Shown: one piece after another, positions 43,039 to 51,674 of the stretch
How the letters are laid out: every line of letters starts with the position of its first letter
Position numbering within the stretch: the first letter of the stretch is position 1
From: Petrotoga mexicana DSM 14811
Lineage (GTDB): Bacteria > Thermotogota > Thermotogae > Petrotogales > Petrotogaceae
Assembly (NCBI RefSeq): GCF_002895565.1
Contig: NZ_AZRN01000032.1
Location: 1 to 64,000, forward strand
Length of the DNA: 64,000 nucleotides
Reading direction: 5' to 3'
Program-made: the position numbers and the translations under genes
Notes under the pieces: model-generated
The model's input: the letters and a program-made list of their open reading frames with translations, nothing else
What the model was told of the DNA's origin: nothing
Database searches by the model: none

Positions 43039-43070
43039 CAATATAGTTAGCTTATCTAACTATATTGTAC
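43039..43070 (-). promoter_or_regulatory. Promoter -10 box overlapped by a perfect 12-bp inverted repeat
   Basis: CAATATAGTTAG (43039-43050) and CTAACTATATTG (43056-43067) are a perfect inverted repeat with a 5-base centre. On the minus strand a TACAAT -10 box (43070-43065) overlaps the outer end. Transcription would begin inside the repeat, about 20 bases before the GTG. The position suits a repressor operator for the MFS gene. Confidence 0.68.
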
Positions 43071-43113
43071 CACCATTTTTTAGACTCTTTTTGGAATTTG
43101 CATTAAATTTCTT

Positions 43114-44718
43114 TTAAAAGCAAGATATGTTACTATCCGCCCTTGGTTCGGTTCCCCCTATCAGCACACCATCCTCTGTTCTATATATAAATTGTCCCCT
43201 TCCAAAATTAGAAGAATTTAATGAAACTTCTATTTGATGACCTTTATCTATTAAAGACTCAAGGATATACTTTGGAAATTCTTTTTCTACCATAATTTCC
43301 TTGCCTTTCACCCATTGCCATCTTGGAGCATCCAAGGCTGCCTGAGGATTTAAATGACAATCGATAAAATTATTAAGGAATTGTAGATGGCCTTGTGGTT
43401 GCATGTACCCTCCCATAACTCCAAAAGGTCCTATCGCTTTGTTCTCTTTGGTTATAAAACCGGGTATAATGGTATGGTATGGCCTTTTTAATGGTTCTAA
43501 ACAGTTGTCATTTTCTTCATTCAGAGAAAAGCTCGTTCCTCGGTTTTGAAGACTTATCCCCGTATTTGGAGCCACTATTCCAGAGCCAAATCCCATATAG
43601 TTACTTTGAATGTAAGAAACCATATTTCCATCTTTATCCGCAGTTGCAAAGTAAACCGTTCCTCCGGAATATGGATCTCCTGCTTGTGGTAACAGTGCAT
43701 ATTCACCAATAAGATTCCTTCTTTGGTTTGCATATTCTTCTGATAAAAGCGATTCTACTAATATTTTCATCTCTTCTATATCCGTAATATATTTTAAACC
43801 ATCACTAAAAGCTAACTTTAGAGCTTCTATTTGTTTGTGGTAACTTTCTGGATCTTCCTTACATCTCATTTCAAACCCTTTTAGTATGTTCAAAGCCATC
43901 AAAACAATTATACCCTGCCCATTTGGTGGCAATTCCCATACGTCAAATCCTCTGTAATTTACACTAAGTGGTTCTACCCATATAGGTTCAAAACTTTCTA
44001 AATCTTCTTGGCAAAAGTAGCCTCCCGTCTTTTTTGAAAAGCTGACCATCTTCTGGGCTAGTTCTCCGAAATAAAAACTTTTTGCCTTTGTCTGGGCAAT
44101 TGATTCCAAAGTCTTTGCATGATAGGCTGAGTTCCAAATTTCTCCAATATCAGGTGCTTTTCCATTTGGGGCAAATACTTCAAACCATGTTTTAAAAATT
44201 TCTCCCTTTAACTCTTTTTTATACCTTTTAAAAGCGTTCTGCCATGATTTTGCCGTCACAGGAGAAACTGGAAAACCTTCACTTGCATATTTGATGGATG
44301 GTTCTAACAATCTTTCAAAAGGAAGAACACCAAATCTATCAGACAAAGTTGCCCAAGCAGCTGGAGCGCCAGGAACAGTTACCGATTCCCAACCATACGG
44401 AGGTATTTTTTCAAACCCTTTTTCTTTCATTATTTCTAAGGTAAGATTTTTTGGAGAGTATCCACTGGAATTCAAACCATATAGTTTACCGTCTTTGTAA
44501 AGTATAGCGAAGGCATCGCTACCTATACCATTGGAAGTCGGTTCCAAAACCGTCAAACCTGCTGCCACCGCAACAGCTGCATCGACAGCGTTCCCACCTT
44601 TTTTTAAAATTTCGATGCCTATTTCAGAAGCTAATGGATTTGTTGTTGCCACCATCCCGTTTTTTGCATAAATAGGGATCCTTTTTGATGGATAAACAAA
44701 TTTTAATGGATCAAACAT
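43114..44718 (-). CDS. Gamma-glutamyltransferase family protein
   Basis: The 534-residue protein is an N-terminal nucleophile hydrolase of the GGT family, which splits gamma-glutamyl bonds or related amides after self-cleavage. GGNAVDAAVAVAAGLTVLEP (about 40-59) opens the large subunit. The self-cleavage and nucleophile site is expected near GGTVYFATADKDGNMVSY (about 358-375). The substrate-binding FGVMGGYMQPQGHLQF follows near 430. There is no signal peptide, so it is probably cytoplasmic, more like YwrD-type members than exported GGT. The start is ATG 44718 after AGGGAG. Confidence 0.9.
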   Translation of the reverse strand: MFDPLKFVYPSKRIPIYAKNGMVATTNPLASEIGIEILKKGGNAVDAAVAVAAGLTVLEPTSNGIGSDAFAILYKDGKLYGLNSSGYSPKNLTLEIMKEKGFEKIPPYGWESVTVPGAPAAWATLSDRFGVLPFERLLEPSIKYASEGFPVSPVTAKSWQNAFKRYKKELKGEIFKTWFEVFAPNGKAPDIGEIWNSAYHAKTLESIAQTKAKSFYFGELAQKMVSFSKKTGGYFCQEDLESFEPIWVEPLSVNYRGFDVWELPPNGQGIIVLMALNILKGFEMRCKEDPESYHKQIEALKLAFSDGLKYITDIEEMKILVESLLSEEYANQRRNLIGEYALLPQAGDPYSGGTVYFATADKDGNMVSYIQSNYMGFGSGIVAPNTGISLQNRGTSFSLNEENDNCLEPLKRPYHTIIPGFITKENKAIGPFGVMGGYMQPQGHLQFLNNFIDCHLNPQAALDAPRWQWVKGKEIMVEKEFPKYILESLIDKGHQIEVSLNSSNFGRGQFIYRTEDGVLIGGTEPRADSNISCF

Positions 44719-44789
44719 TCGAATTACTCCCTTCTTTTAATCTAATTTTAAGGAATGTAATCTATTATATCATTGAAATCGAATAAATC

Positions 44790-44801
44790 AAAGGGGCGTA
44801 G
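44790..44801 (+). repeat. Short copy of the GC-rich repeat core
   Basis: AAAGGGGCGTAG lies 53 bases before the next start codon. It is followed by ATATAAGTTTTCATAAATAGTACAAT-like DNA that resembles the stretch after the repeat copy at 31404-31445. A TACAAT -10 candidate is at 44822-44827. Confidence 0.5.
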
Positions 44802-44853
44802 ATATAAGTTTTCATAAATAGTACAATGGGTTATTTCAGGAGGTGACGTAATT

Positions 44854-45387
44854 ATGATAAAAGCTACAAAATTCACTAGCATATTATTAATTTTTCTATT
44901 GTTTGTTTTTTCATCTTTTGCAAGTAATACGTCTTACAGTAGATTTACCGATTTGGATAATTTGTCTTTAGTTTCTTCTACACACGGTAATCTCAATTTA
45001 ATGGAATTGATTGGCGAGATGGAAGTGGATCAAAATGAAAAACCCAAGATTACCATAGGGGTCTATCATTTAGCTTCTACTGATGATTACACTATAAAAA
45101 TTAAAGAATTGAATGATTTAAACTATAACCAAGATTACAGTTCGACTTTTAATTCGATGGCAAGTACATCCCATAACCGATCCAAAAATCTTTCTGACAA
45201 ATTTATCAAATCAGATCCAAACGTCAAAAATAAAAATTATAAAAACGATTACTCTTATAAAAATGATTTGGTAAACAAGTTTGCTCAAAAAAACAGTAGA
45301 TTAGATTACATAGTTTCTCTTAATCTTTTAAAACAAAGTACGCCAGATTTCATCGAAATTCAACAAAATGTATTTATTTTTTCATAG
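44854..45387 (+). CDS. Unrecognised exported protein rich in Asn, Asp, Ser and Lys
   Basis: I do not recognise this 177-residue protein. A signal peptide of about 23 residues (ILLIFLLFVFSSFAS) is followed by a polar, low-complexity region. Residues 85-140 are especially rich in Asn, Asp, Ser, Tyr and Lys. There are no cysteines or clear motifs. AGGAGGTG precedes the ATG. It sits before a small beta-barrel-like gene; both could be envelope or toga components. Nothing more specific is supported. Confidence 0.72.
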   Translation: MIKATKFTSILLIFLLFVFSSFASNTSYSRFTDLDNLSLVSSTHGNLNLMELIGEMEVDQNEKPKITIGVYHLASTDDYTIKIKELNDLNYNQDYSSTFNSMASTSHNRSKNLSDKFIKSDPNVKNKNYKNDYSYKNDLVNKFAQKNSRLDYIVSLNLLKQSTPDFIEIQQNVFIFS

Positions 45388-45407
45388 AAATAAAAATTAA
45401 GTATGAT

Positions 45408-45442
45408 ACAATAAAAACAGGATATTAGTTAGTTTTTATTGT
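45408..45442 (+). promoter_or_regulatory. Inverted repeat at the promoter of the beta-barrel-like gene
   Basis: ACAATAAAAAC (45408-45418) and GTTTTTATTGT (45432-45442) form a perfect 11-bp inverted repeat with a 13-base centre. A TACAAT -10 candidate (45407-45412) overlaps the left arm. It may be an operator, or a weak terminator for the gene before it. Confidence 0.5.
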
Positions 45443-45480
45443 CATAATTTCTACAAAATCTCAGAGAGGAGGGAACAAAG

Positions 45481-46065
45481 ATGAAAAAGGTTTTCGCAAC
45501 GTTGCTGGTAGGTATGTTGGCTGTATTTAGTTTCGCTGCGTTTGAAGTTACAGGTGGTTATGTGAATACATCGTTAGTGGCTACTGATGTAACTGGCGTG
45601 ACAGATGTAACGATGCAAGGGATTAGTGTCGGCGCAAATTACCTGTATGATGGATTGGGTGTAGAAGGTGGAGCATTGTTAGTCGGCGGTTCTTTTGATT
45701 ATTATTTTGAACAAGAATTTGTTGATGATACTCTCGGTGCTACAAATTTAACTCAAATGAGTGTGGGTGTGAACGCTGGTTACAGACAGAGCTTAAACGC
45801 TTTCCTGCCAGATTTACCATTTGGAATGTATGTCCAAGGCTTGTTTAACTATTCAATGGGACTAGGAGATGCTAAGGTTGTAGCAAGCAGTTTGGGTTTC
45901 GGTGGTGGAGCTGGAGCAAACTTCGCAGTTCAAAACCTCAACATGAACGTAGGTGCAGATGTTTTATTTGAAAAGCCAACATTGGCTGAGGATTACAACG
46001 AAGTTTATAAAAGCGAGTTCCAGTTGAGACCAAAATTCAAGATTTACGCAGGCGTACAATTCTAA
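45481..46065 (+). CDS. Small outer-membrane beta-barrel-like protein
   Basis: A 194-residue exported protein. Residues 1-19 form a clean signal peptide (ATLLVGMLAVFSFAA). The mature part is rich in Gly and in alternating hydrophobic strands (GVNAGYRQSL, GMYVQGLFNYSMGLG, KFKIYAGVQF). It ends in Phe, as outer-membrane beta-barrels do. It is short, so perhaps an eight-stranded barrel in the toga. GAGAGGAGGG precedes the ATG. A strong terminator follows. Confidence 0.72.
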   Translation: MKKVFATLLVGMLAVFSFAAFEVTGGYVNTSLVATDVTGVTDVTMQGISVGANYLYDGLGVEGGALLVGGSFDYYFEQEFVDDTLGATNLTQMSVGVNAGYRQSLNAFLPDLPFGMYVQGLFNYSMGLGDAKVVASSLGFGGGAGANFAVQNLNMNVGADVLFEKPTLAEDYNEVYKSEFQLRPKFKIYAGVQF

Positions 46066-46087
46066 TTTAAAAGCAAACAAAGATAAC

Positions 46088-46116
46088 TTAAAAACCTCCT
46101 TACGGAGGTTTTTTTA
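46088..46116. terminator. Bidirectional rho-independent terminator
   Basis: AAAAACCTCC (46090-46099), loop TTAC, GGAGGTTTTT (46104-46113), then more T. It ends the beta-barrel gene on the plus strand and the GNAT gene on the minus strand. Confidence 0.92.
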
Positions 46117-46695
46117 TTTTAATTTTTTTCTCATCTCGATAGCTACTATTCTATATCCTGATTTTAAAAAGAGAGTTTCTAAAAACCTCAAAAATTTTGG
46201 TAAAGTAACAACTCTCTGTTTTTGAAAACCTTTCATCAAATTAATGTTTGTCTCGTCGAATCCAAGGTTTTTATACATATTATACGCAACTTTGTTATTC
46301 CCAAAAACATTCAATTCAAGAAATTTTACCTTTTCTTTTTTTAATATTTCTTCTAATTCTTTTATAGCGCTCTTTGCAAATCCCCTTTTTTGATACTTAG
46401 GAAAAATCCTAATATCGTATATAAACGCTTTTTTAGAACTGTAATTGACAAAAACCCATATTCTTCCAACGTGTTCATTATTAGTGCTTATAACATTATA
46501 ACCGTAGTTTTTCCCTTTTTTCATATCTTCGTTCCAGATGGTATCAATTTGATCCTCAGCTCTCACCAAGGCTTCTTGGTATGGAATCAACAAATTCTCA
46601 GCCAAAACTTTTGAATATTCTTCGTACATTTTCTTTTTGTATATTTCAAACTCTTCTTTGCTCATTAATTCGAGCTTCGTTACCGACACCTCCAA
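46114..46695 (-). CDS. GNAT-family N-acetyltransferase
   Basis: A 193-residue acetyltransferase of the GNAT fold. The acetyl-CoA motif is IRIFPKYQKRGFAKSAIKEL (about 95-114). VKFLELNVFGNNKVAYNMYKNLGF (about 122-145) is the usual second block. The acceptor is unknown. A 45-residue C-terminal piece beyond the core fold (VTLPKFLRFLETLFLKS...) is unusual. The start is uncertain: TTG 46695 overlaps GGAGG, and the next ATG is at 46665. Upstream lie a repeat remnant and an AT-rich 25-bp repeat region. Confidence 0.8.
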   Translation of the reverse strand: MEVSVTKLELMSKEEFEIYKKKMYEEYSKVLAENLLIPYQEALVRAEDQIDTIWNEDMKKGKNYGYNVISTNNEHVGRIWVFVNYSSKKAFIYDIRIFPKYQKRGFAKSAIKELEEILKKEKVKFLELNVFGNNKVAYNMYKNLGFDETNINLMKGFQKQRVVTLPKFLRFLETLFLKSGYRIVAIEMRKKLK

Positions 46696-46710
46696 AAGAT
46701 GTTATCTTTT

Positions 46711-46731
46711 CCCGCCCACCACCCCATTAGG
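46711..46731 (-). repeat. Partial copy of the GC-rich repeat upstream of the GNAT gene
   Basis: On the minus strand it reads CCTAATGGGGTGGTGGGCGG plus one G. This resembles CCTAATGGGCGGGG at the 5' side of the copy at 16390. Only three G tracts remain. It points toward the GNAT gene, 16 bases away, with AAAAGATAACATCTTTT as a small hairpin between. Confidence 0.55.
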
Positions 46732-46837
46732 AATTACTTAAAATTAGTTGCTTCAGGAATTATCTCAAAAAGTAATTTAAGGAATTATTAAAAAAATTGA
46801 TTAAGAATCATTTTAGAAGATTTTAATTAAGAATTTA
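46729..46837. repeat. AT-rich region with a motif about every 25 bases
   Basis: AGGAATTA occurs at 46729, 46755 and 46780, then AGAATCA at 46804 and AGAATTTA at 46830 (intervals 26, 25, 24, 26). The region fills the gap between the GNAT start and the CpsB-like gene and runs slightly into the latter's end. Spacing is near 2.5 helical turns. Confidence 0.5.
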
Positions 46838-47465
46838 TTCCTAAAATGTCGAAGGCGTTTTTAGTTATTTCGGAATATTTCTTAAATAAGCTTAAATCCA
46901 CTTCTTCTCTATTCGAACTTCCATGATTATCAGTTGCTAAAAAATCCACCAAGTTATTTTCAAAATAATATTTACCTTCTTGCGTCTTTAAACCTTCAAA
47001 ATTGACTTGGAAGAGTACACCCATTTCTTTCATTCTTTGAATGATGTCTTTGCTTTCATATAACCATTTGTATCTTTCCACATGTACGAGAATAATTTCA
47101 TAACCATCCAATTGTAAATTAAATATCGAATCGAGGGCATAAATAGGCATAGGTTGTGTTGGAAATTCTATCAAGACAAAGGAATTAAACGGAATAAAAT
47201 CTTTGTAATCTGGAGTTAGATATAATTCAGAGGCAAGATAAGTCCTTAAACCAATTTCATTTTCTATTCTTTCTTTTACCTTTTGATAAACTACTTTGAT
47301 GTTGGTTATATCTGTTTTAACAGAAGGATGGTTAACGTGTGGCGTAAAGATAACACCGGTAATTTCGTTTTCTCTATACCTTCTCAGTTCATTTAATGTT
47401 TCTTCAATAGTTTTTATACCATCATCAACTCCAGGTAATAGATGACAATGAATGTCAATATACAT
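46827..47465 (-). CDS. CpsB/CapC-type PHP-domain tyrosine phosphatase
   Basis: This 212-residue PHP-family phosphatase removes phosphate from tyrosine in Wzc-type kinases. Metal motifs are DIHCHLLPGVDDG (about 4-16), ITGVIFTPHVNHP (about 36-48), the SELYLTPDY segment (about 79), LVHVERYK (about 126) and LATDNHGS near the C terminus. It is the third gene of the polysaccharide control operon, 24 bases after the Wzc-like kinase, which is the expected substrate. Confidence 0.93.
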   Translation of the reverse strand: MYIDIHCHLLPGVDDGIKTIEETLNELRRYRENEITGVIFTPHVNHPSVKTDITNIKVVYQKVKERIENEIGLRTYLASELYLTPDYKDFIPFNSFVLIEFPTQPMPIYALDSIFNLQLDGYEIILVHVERYKWLYESKDIIQRMKEMGVLFQVNFEGLKTQEGKYYFENNLVDFLATDNHGSSNREEVDLSLFKKYSEITKNAFDILGINS

Positions 47466-47489
47466 TTTATTTTATCCCCTTTATCGCCC

Positions 47490-49646
47490 TTATGTTCTGG
47501 TTTTGCTTCTCCTCCTCCTTTCCTTGCTTTTCTCCCCGTCATCAGAGTAATAATAATAGTAGTAGTAATTAGAAGATTTTTCGTTTACATCATTTATAAC
47601 CGTTCCAATAAGTTTTAACCCCGATGTTGTTATGTTTTCAATTGCAGCTTTTAAAGTTGGTTTCAAAGTTTGTCCATAACGGGTCACTAATACCAGTCCA
47701 TCTGAATATCTAGATGCGATCATAGCATCAGGGGCAACCATTATTGGTGGAAGATCAATAATGACCTTATCGTAATACTCCTTGAGTTTATCGAGTAGAT
47801 CTTTAAATTCATTTGAAGTTAATATAGAGGTAGGATTTGGAGGTAAAGTTCCAACAGGTAAAACAAAAAAGTTATTGAGAGACTCAAACGGCTTCTTTAC
47901 AGATTGTTCTATAGAAACTCCTCTCAATAAATGGTTAACTAGCCCTACATTCTTACTTTTTAAATTCAAAATCCTTTCAACTCTGGGTCTTCTCATATCG
48001 GCGTCTATCAACAAGGTTTTGTTACCGCTTTGGGCGTAAGAAATAGCAACATTGGCAGCAGTCATTGTTTTACCTTCAGCGGGGCCACCACTGGAAAAGG
48101 TAATAACATTAGGTTCTTTAGCATTAGAAAAGTTAATATTGGAAGCCAGCATCTTGTAGGCTTCGGAGATTGGTGAGACTGGATCCCTTAATACTATTAA
48201 TTCATCTTTTGTTTCGTTGTCTACATGCAAATGAGGAATTCTACCAAGAACAGGGTACCCCTTAACTATCATTTTCAATTCATTTTCATCTTTAACCTTT
48301 TTATCCAGATACTCGATGAGAAAAACTACAAGTATACCTAAAAAGATCCCTAAAATCCCTCCTATTGCGGCAGTCAGAGTTTTATTTGGTTTAACAGCAT
48401 TTGGGGAAACAAAGGCAGGGTCTATTATATTTGCTGTACCAATTACACCGGCTTCAGCAATCTTAGCCTCTTCTAATTTTTCTAAAAGAAGAACATAAAG
48501 ATTTTCTTTTACTCTTACCTCTCTTTCGTAATTCATAAGTCTTTGCTCCAATGCAGGTAATTGCTTCAATTGGGATTGATATGTGTTTCTTAACGTTGTT
48601 AAAGATTGTATTGTGCCTTGAAGAACTTGCTGCCCGGCTTGTTCTTGGATCAATTGTGAATACAAGCTAATATACATTGGATTAGCGGTTTTTACTTGGG
48701 AAGTTACAATAGTACTTATCTCATTTTTTAGCATCTCTTGGGCTTGATTCAGCTCTTCCTTTAATCTCAAAACTTCAGGATCACTAGGAGATTTAGTACC
48801 TTCCAAGCCTGCGAGCTGAACCTGGATATTAACTATTTGATTTCTTAAATTACTTACGACTGGATTTATCGAAATTGTTTCAGATGAAATGATTTCTTGA
48901 TCCATACTTTTTAAGGTGTCATTTAACGTTTGCAGTCTTATCTTTGTTTCTTCCATTTGGATCTGATAAGTGTTTATCTGTTGATCGAAGGAAACCAGAA
49001 ATTGTAATATAAATTTTGCCCTTTCATCTAACAAAAAGATATTATTTCCCTCTTTAAAATTTCTGAGATTGTCTTGAGCAGCGTTCAAATCGATTTCAGC
49101 TAATGGAATTTGCTCTTCTATAAACCTTCTTCTTGCTGTGTACTCGATTTGAGACAAACTTCTTAACAAATCGTTATACACAATCGCTAAATTATCAGCA
49201 ATACTTTTTGCAAGTTCCTTGTCTTCACTTTGAACAGATATCCGTACGATATTTGTATCGTTAACAGGTGAGACTGTGATCATTCCTTCGAGAGCACGAA
49301 CAACACTGTTTCTTGTGACCTCTTGTGGGTTTTCAGATTTTGCTTGAAAATATTCCATTAAGTTTAAATTGTCGATTACTTTTTCTAGATTTCTTCTACT
49401 TTTTATCAATTCAATTTCTGTCGATATCTTAGATGAAGTTATCCCCATCTGTGTACCAAAAATATCTGAAACCGAACTTTGTTGAGAGAGGTCAATATTC
49501 ATGGTTGTATTTGCTTCATAAATAGGAGTAGTGTTAAAAAGGTAGATTAGGGTAATTACTACCGTTAAAACGACGGTTAAAAAAAACCACCAGAATCTTT
49601 TTTTGAATATCTTTAAAATATCCTCGAATGTTAATTCGTTTTCCAT
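47490..49646 (-). CDS. Polysaccharide co-polymerase and BY-type tyrosine kinase, Wzc-like
   Basis: This 718-residue inner-membrane protein controls exopolysaccharide chain length and export. It has a Wzz domain with helix 1 (about 20-36), a long coiled-coil periplasmic part (about 140-390) with GNVR-type ending, and helix 2 (about 424-445). The C-terminal kinase has Walker A GGPAEGKT (about 520), the A' motif LLIDADMRRP (about 545) and IIDLPPIMVAPDA. Seven consecutive tyrosines at about 694-700 are the autophosphorylation cluster, followed by a basic tail. A TGGTATAAT promoter is at 49711-49719 on the same strand, so it can be transcribed independently of the gene upstream. Confidence 0.93.
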   Translation of the reverse strand: MENELTFEDILKIFKKRFWWFFLTVVLTVVITLIYLFNTTPIYEANTTMNIDLSQQSSVSDIFGTQMGITSSKISTEIELIKSRRNLEKVIDNLNLMEYFQAKSENPQEVTRNSVVRALEGMITVSPVNDTNIVRISVQSEDKELAKSIADNLAIVYNDLLRSLSQIEYTARRRFIEEQIPLAEIDLNAAQDNLRNFKEGNNIFLLDERAKFILQFLVSFDQQINTYQIQMEETKIRLQTLNDTLKSMDQEIISSETISINPVVSNLRNQIVNIQVQLAGLEGTKSPSDPEVLRLKEELNQAQEMLKNEISTIVTSQVKTANPMYISLYSQLIQEQAGQQVLQGTIQSLTTLRNTYQSQLKQLPALEQRLMNYEREVRVKENLYVLLLEKLEEAKIAEAGVIGTANIIDPAFVSPNAVKPNKTLTAAIGGILGIFLGILVVFLIEYLDKKVKDENELKMIVKGYPVLGRIPHLHVDNETKDELIVLRDPVSPISEAYKMLASNINFSNAKEPNVITFSSGGPAEGKTMTAANVAISYAQSGNKTLLIDADMRRPRVERILNLKSKNVGLVNHLLRGVSIEQSVKKPFESLNNFFVLPVGTLPPNPTSILTSNEFKDLLDKLKEYYDKVIIDLPPIMVAPDAMIASRYSDGLVLVTRYGQTLKPTLKAAIENITTSGLKLIGTVINDVNEKSSNYYYYYYYSDDGEKSKERRRRSKTRT

Positions 49647-49710
49647 ATTTAACCCCCTAGGGGAGCTTTAACGTTCTTCATGCAGGAATACTAAATTCTC
49701 CCATAAAATC

Positions 49711-49719
49711 ATTATACCA
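49711..49719 (-). promoter_or_regulatory. Extended -10 promoter of the wzc-like gene
   Basis: TGGTATAAT on the minus strand, 65 bases before the ATG at 49646. The leader includes CCCCTAGGGG, a perfect palindrome that overlaps the ribosome-binding region (TAGGGGG). Confidence 0.6.
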
Positions 49720-49755
49720 AAATAAATGAAATTTCTTTAATCTTTAGTTGAACTT

Positions 49756-51618
49756 TTATTTTTTCACATAAACAACGGTGGGATCCTTTTCTTTTTTGAA
49801 AATCTCCTTTATATCTTCCAAGTTTGTTGTTTTTTCTTCTATAAATATAATAATCTTTTCTAAATCATCTCTGTATAGTATATAATCACCGTTGTTGAAA
49901 TTGTCAAACATGATAAAAGCCTCGTTTGTATTTTTAAACTTCTCAAATTTTTCAAACTTTTCTTTGTAATCTTCGTTTTCCTTTGAAGTAAAATACTCTG
50001 TTTTATTAGGTTTTACGGTATTTAAGATGTTGTAAATTCTTTGAGAAAGGTTCTGGGCAACTGAAAAATCCCCCAAAAATAGCAACCCGAACTTTTTAAA
50101 ATCTTTTTTATAAACATAATTAACTATTTTCTCAGCATCGTTTGAATCATCTAAAATGATGTCAGGAACCCCAAATAAACTTTCAAATTCGTATAGATCT
50201 TTCACTGTTTTGTCGTTTGCTTCCTTCACAAAAACACCCAAAATTCCCAAGAATATTGCCAATACCCCTCCAATAGCTAAAGTGAGGGTAGTATTTGGTG
50301 ATACAGGATTTTCTGGTATGTAGGCTGAGGTTATTACTTTGAATTTGTTATCGTATAGTGATGCCTTCATCCTTTCTTGCTCTAAGGCAGTTAGTAAAGT
50401 GTTATACCTTGTTTGAAGAATAGCCTGATCTTTTCTCAAAAGGAAATATTCGTACATAATAGGAGATCTTTTTGCAATTTCATCATCTATAACTTGAAGC
50501 ATATTTTCATACACCTGTTTTGTTACATCGAATAGTTGTAGTTGTGTAATTATCCCTGTGTATTCGTTAAAAGTTTCCATATCGATCGATGCAAGAAAGT
50601 TTAAATCGTTGGAAAAAATCGCTTCAAGATTCTTTTTCAATTCATCTTCTAAAACCGTTATTTCCGCTTCCAAAGCTCCAATTCTCGGAGAACTAGGAGA
50701 ATTTAACTTTAAAGTTTCTAATTCTATTCTGTCACTCACTAATTTAGATTTTATATCCTTAACAGGCGTATCTTTTTCTGTGTTTGTTAGTATAAACTCT
50801 TTAGTTTCTGGACTCAGTTTGAAAATATTATCTTCTATAGCTTGCTTTCTGATTTCTAATTGGTTTTTATCTGCTTCTAATTTTAGTATATTCATATAGG
50901 TTTCCGAATAATAACTAATTAAAGGGTCGCTTTCTTGTGATGTTCCCCCTGAAATATCGGAAATCTTATTTTTAGTTTGGAAATCTAAAACCTCTTTATT
51001 TATCTGATCATATTGCTGAGAAACATCTTCAAATAACGTTTCAACTTGATTCAAATAAGACTGTGAATCCTCAAAATAAAGGTTTTCTGCATAATCAGTG
51101 TAGTAAGAATACACAAGTGAGACAACCGAAGCAGCCACAGTTGGATCGGAACTTTGGTAACTTATTTCTATCATATTAGTATCTTGAACATTTTGTATAT
51201 TTATACCTTCTTTTAGTGAATCAATGAGGTCTCTTTCTGTTACTTCTGTACCTCTCAATCTAGCAATTAGCCCTTTGTTTTCGTTTGCTTTTTCTACAAG
51301 GTTGAGCTCTTTTACAACGTTTGCTAACACCCAATCGGCTTTCATCCTTTCAATTTCGGTAGTTAAACCTGAATCAGAGGGTTGGCTGATTCCTAACAAG
51401 TTTGCTGCAGAAGACATAGACCCTAAAGAGACAGTTGGTTGTGAAGAACTTGATTTGTACTCTATAACCTGCTTTGCTTCATACGTGGGAGTTGCAACGA
51501 AAAACAGATAAAACGCTGTTAAAAAGATAGTTAAGAGGAAAATAATTAGAAAAGTCCATTTTCTTCTTTTAAAAATTCTGAGTATGTCTGAAAAGGTTAG
51601 TTCTCTTTCTTCTTCCAT
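49756..51618 (-). CDS. Second Wzz/Wzc-like chain-length protein with a degenerate kinase tail
   Basis: This 620-residue protein has the same layout as its neighbour. It has an N-terminal cytoplasmic LTFSDILRIFKRRKW, helix 1 (about 21-41), a long periplasmic coiled-coil region, and helix 2 (about 425-445). The C-terminal 170 residues resemble the BY-kinase fold in outline but have no Walker A, no DxD motif and no tyrosine cluster. It is probably a kinase-dead partner or structural co-polymerase. I prefer ATG 51618, six bases after GGAGG; ATG 51624 touches that site. The leader carries a copy of the GC-rich repeat core. Confidence 0.85.
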   Translation of the reverse strand: MEEERELTFSDILRIFKRRKWTFLIIFLLTIFLTAFYLFFVATPTYEAKQVIEYKSSSSQPTVSLGSMSSAANLLGISQPSDSGLTTEIERMKADWVLANVVKELNLVEKANENKGLIARLRGTEVTERDLIDSLKEGINIQNVQDTNMIEISYQSSDPTVAASVVSLVYSYYTDYAENLYFEDSQSYLNQVETLFEDVSQQYDQINKEVLDFQTKNKISDISGGTSQESDPLISYYSETYMNILKLEADKNQLEIRKQAIEDNIFKLSPETKEFILTNTEKDTPVKDIKSKLVSDRIELETLKLNSPSSPRIGALEAEITVLEDELKKNLEAIFSNDLNFLASIDMETFNEYTGIITQLQLFDVTKQVYENMLQVIDDEIAKRSPIMYEYFLLRKDQAILQTRYNTLLTALEQERMKASLYDNKFKVITSAYIPENPVSPNTTLTLAIGGVLAIFLGILGVFVKEANDKTVKDLYEFESLFGVPDIILDDSNDAEKIVNYVYKKDFKKFGLLFLGDFSVAQNLSQRIYNILNTVKPNKTEYFTSKENEDYKEKFEKFEKFKNTNEAFIMFDNFNNGDYILYRDDLEKIIIFIEEKTTNLEDIKEIFKKEKDPTVVYVKK

Positions 51619-51674
51619 TTCCATCCTCCAATTTTTAGTTATTTTTTACTGTGATTAGAAATTCTAAAAGCCTT

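Noticed and set aside
46695-46837. Small RNA gene in the AT-rich gap upstream of the GNAT gene
   Set aside because: There is no promoter-terminator pair or stable fold, only spaced short motifs.
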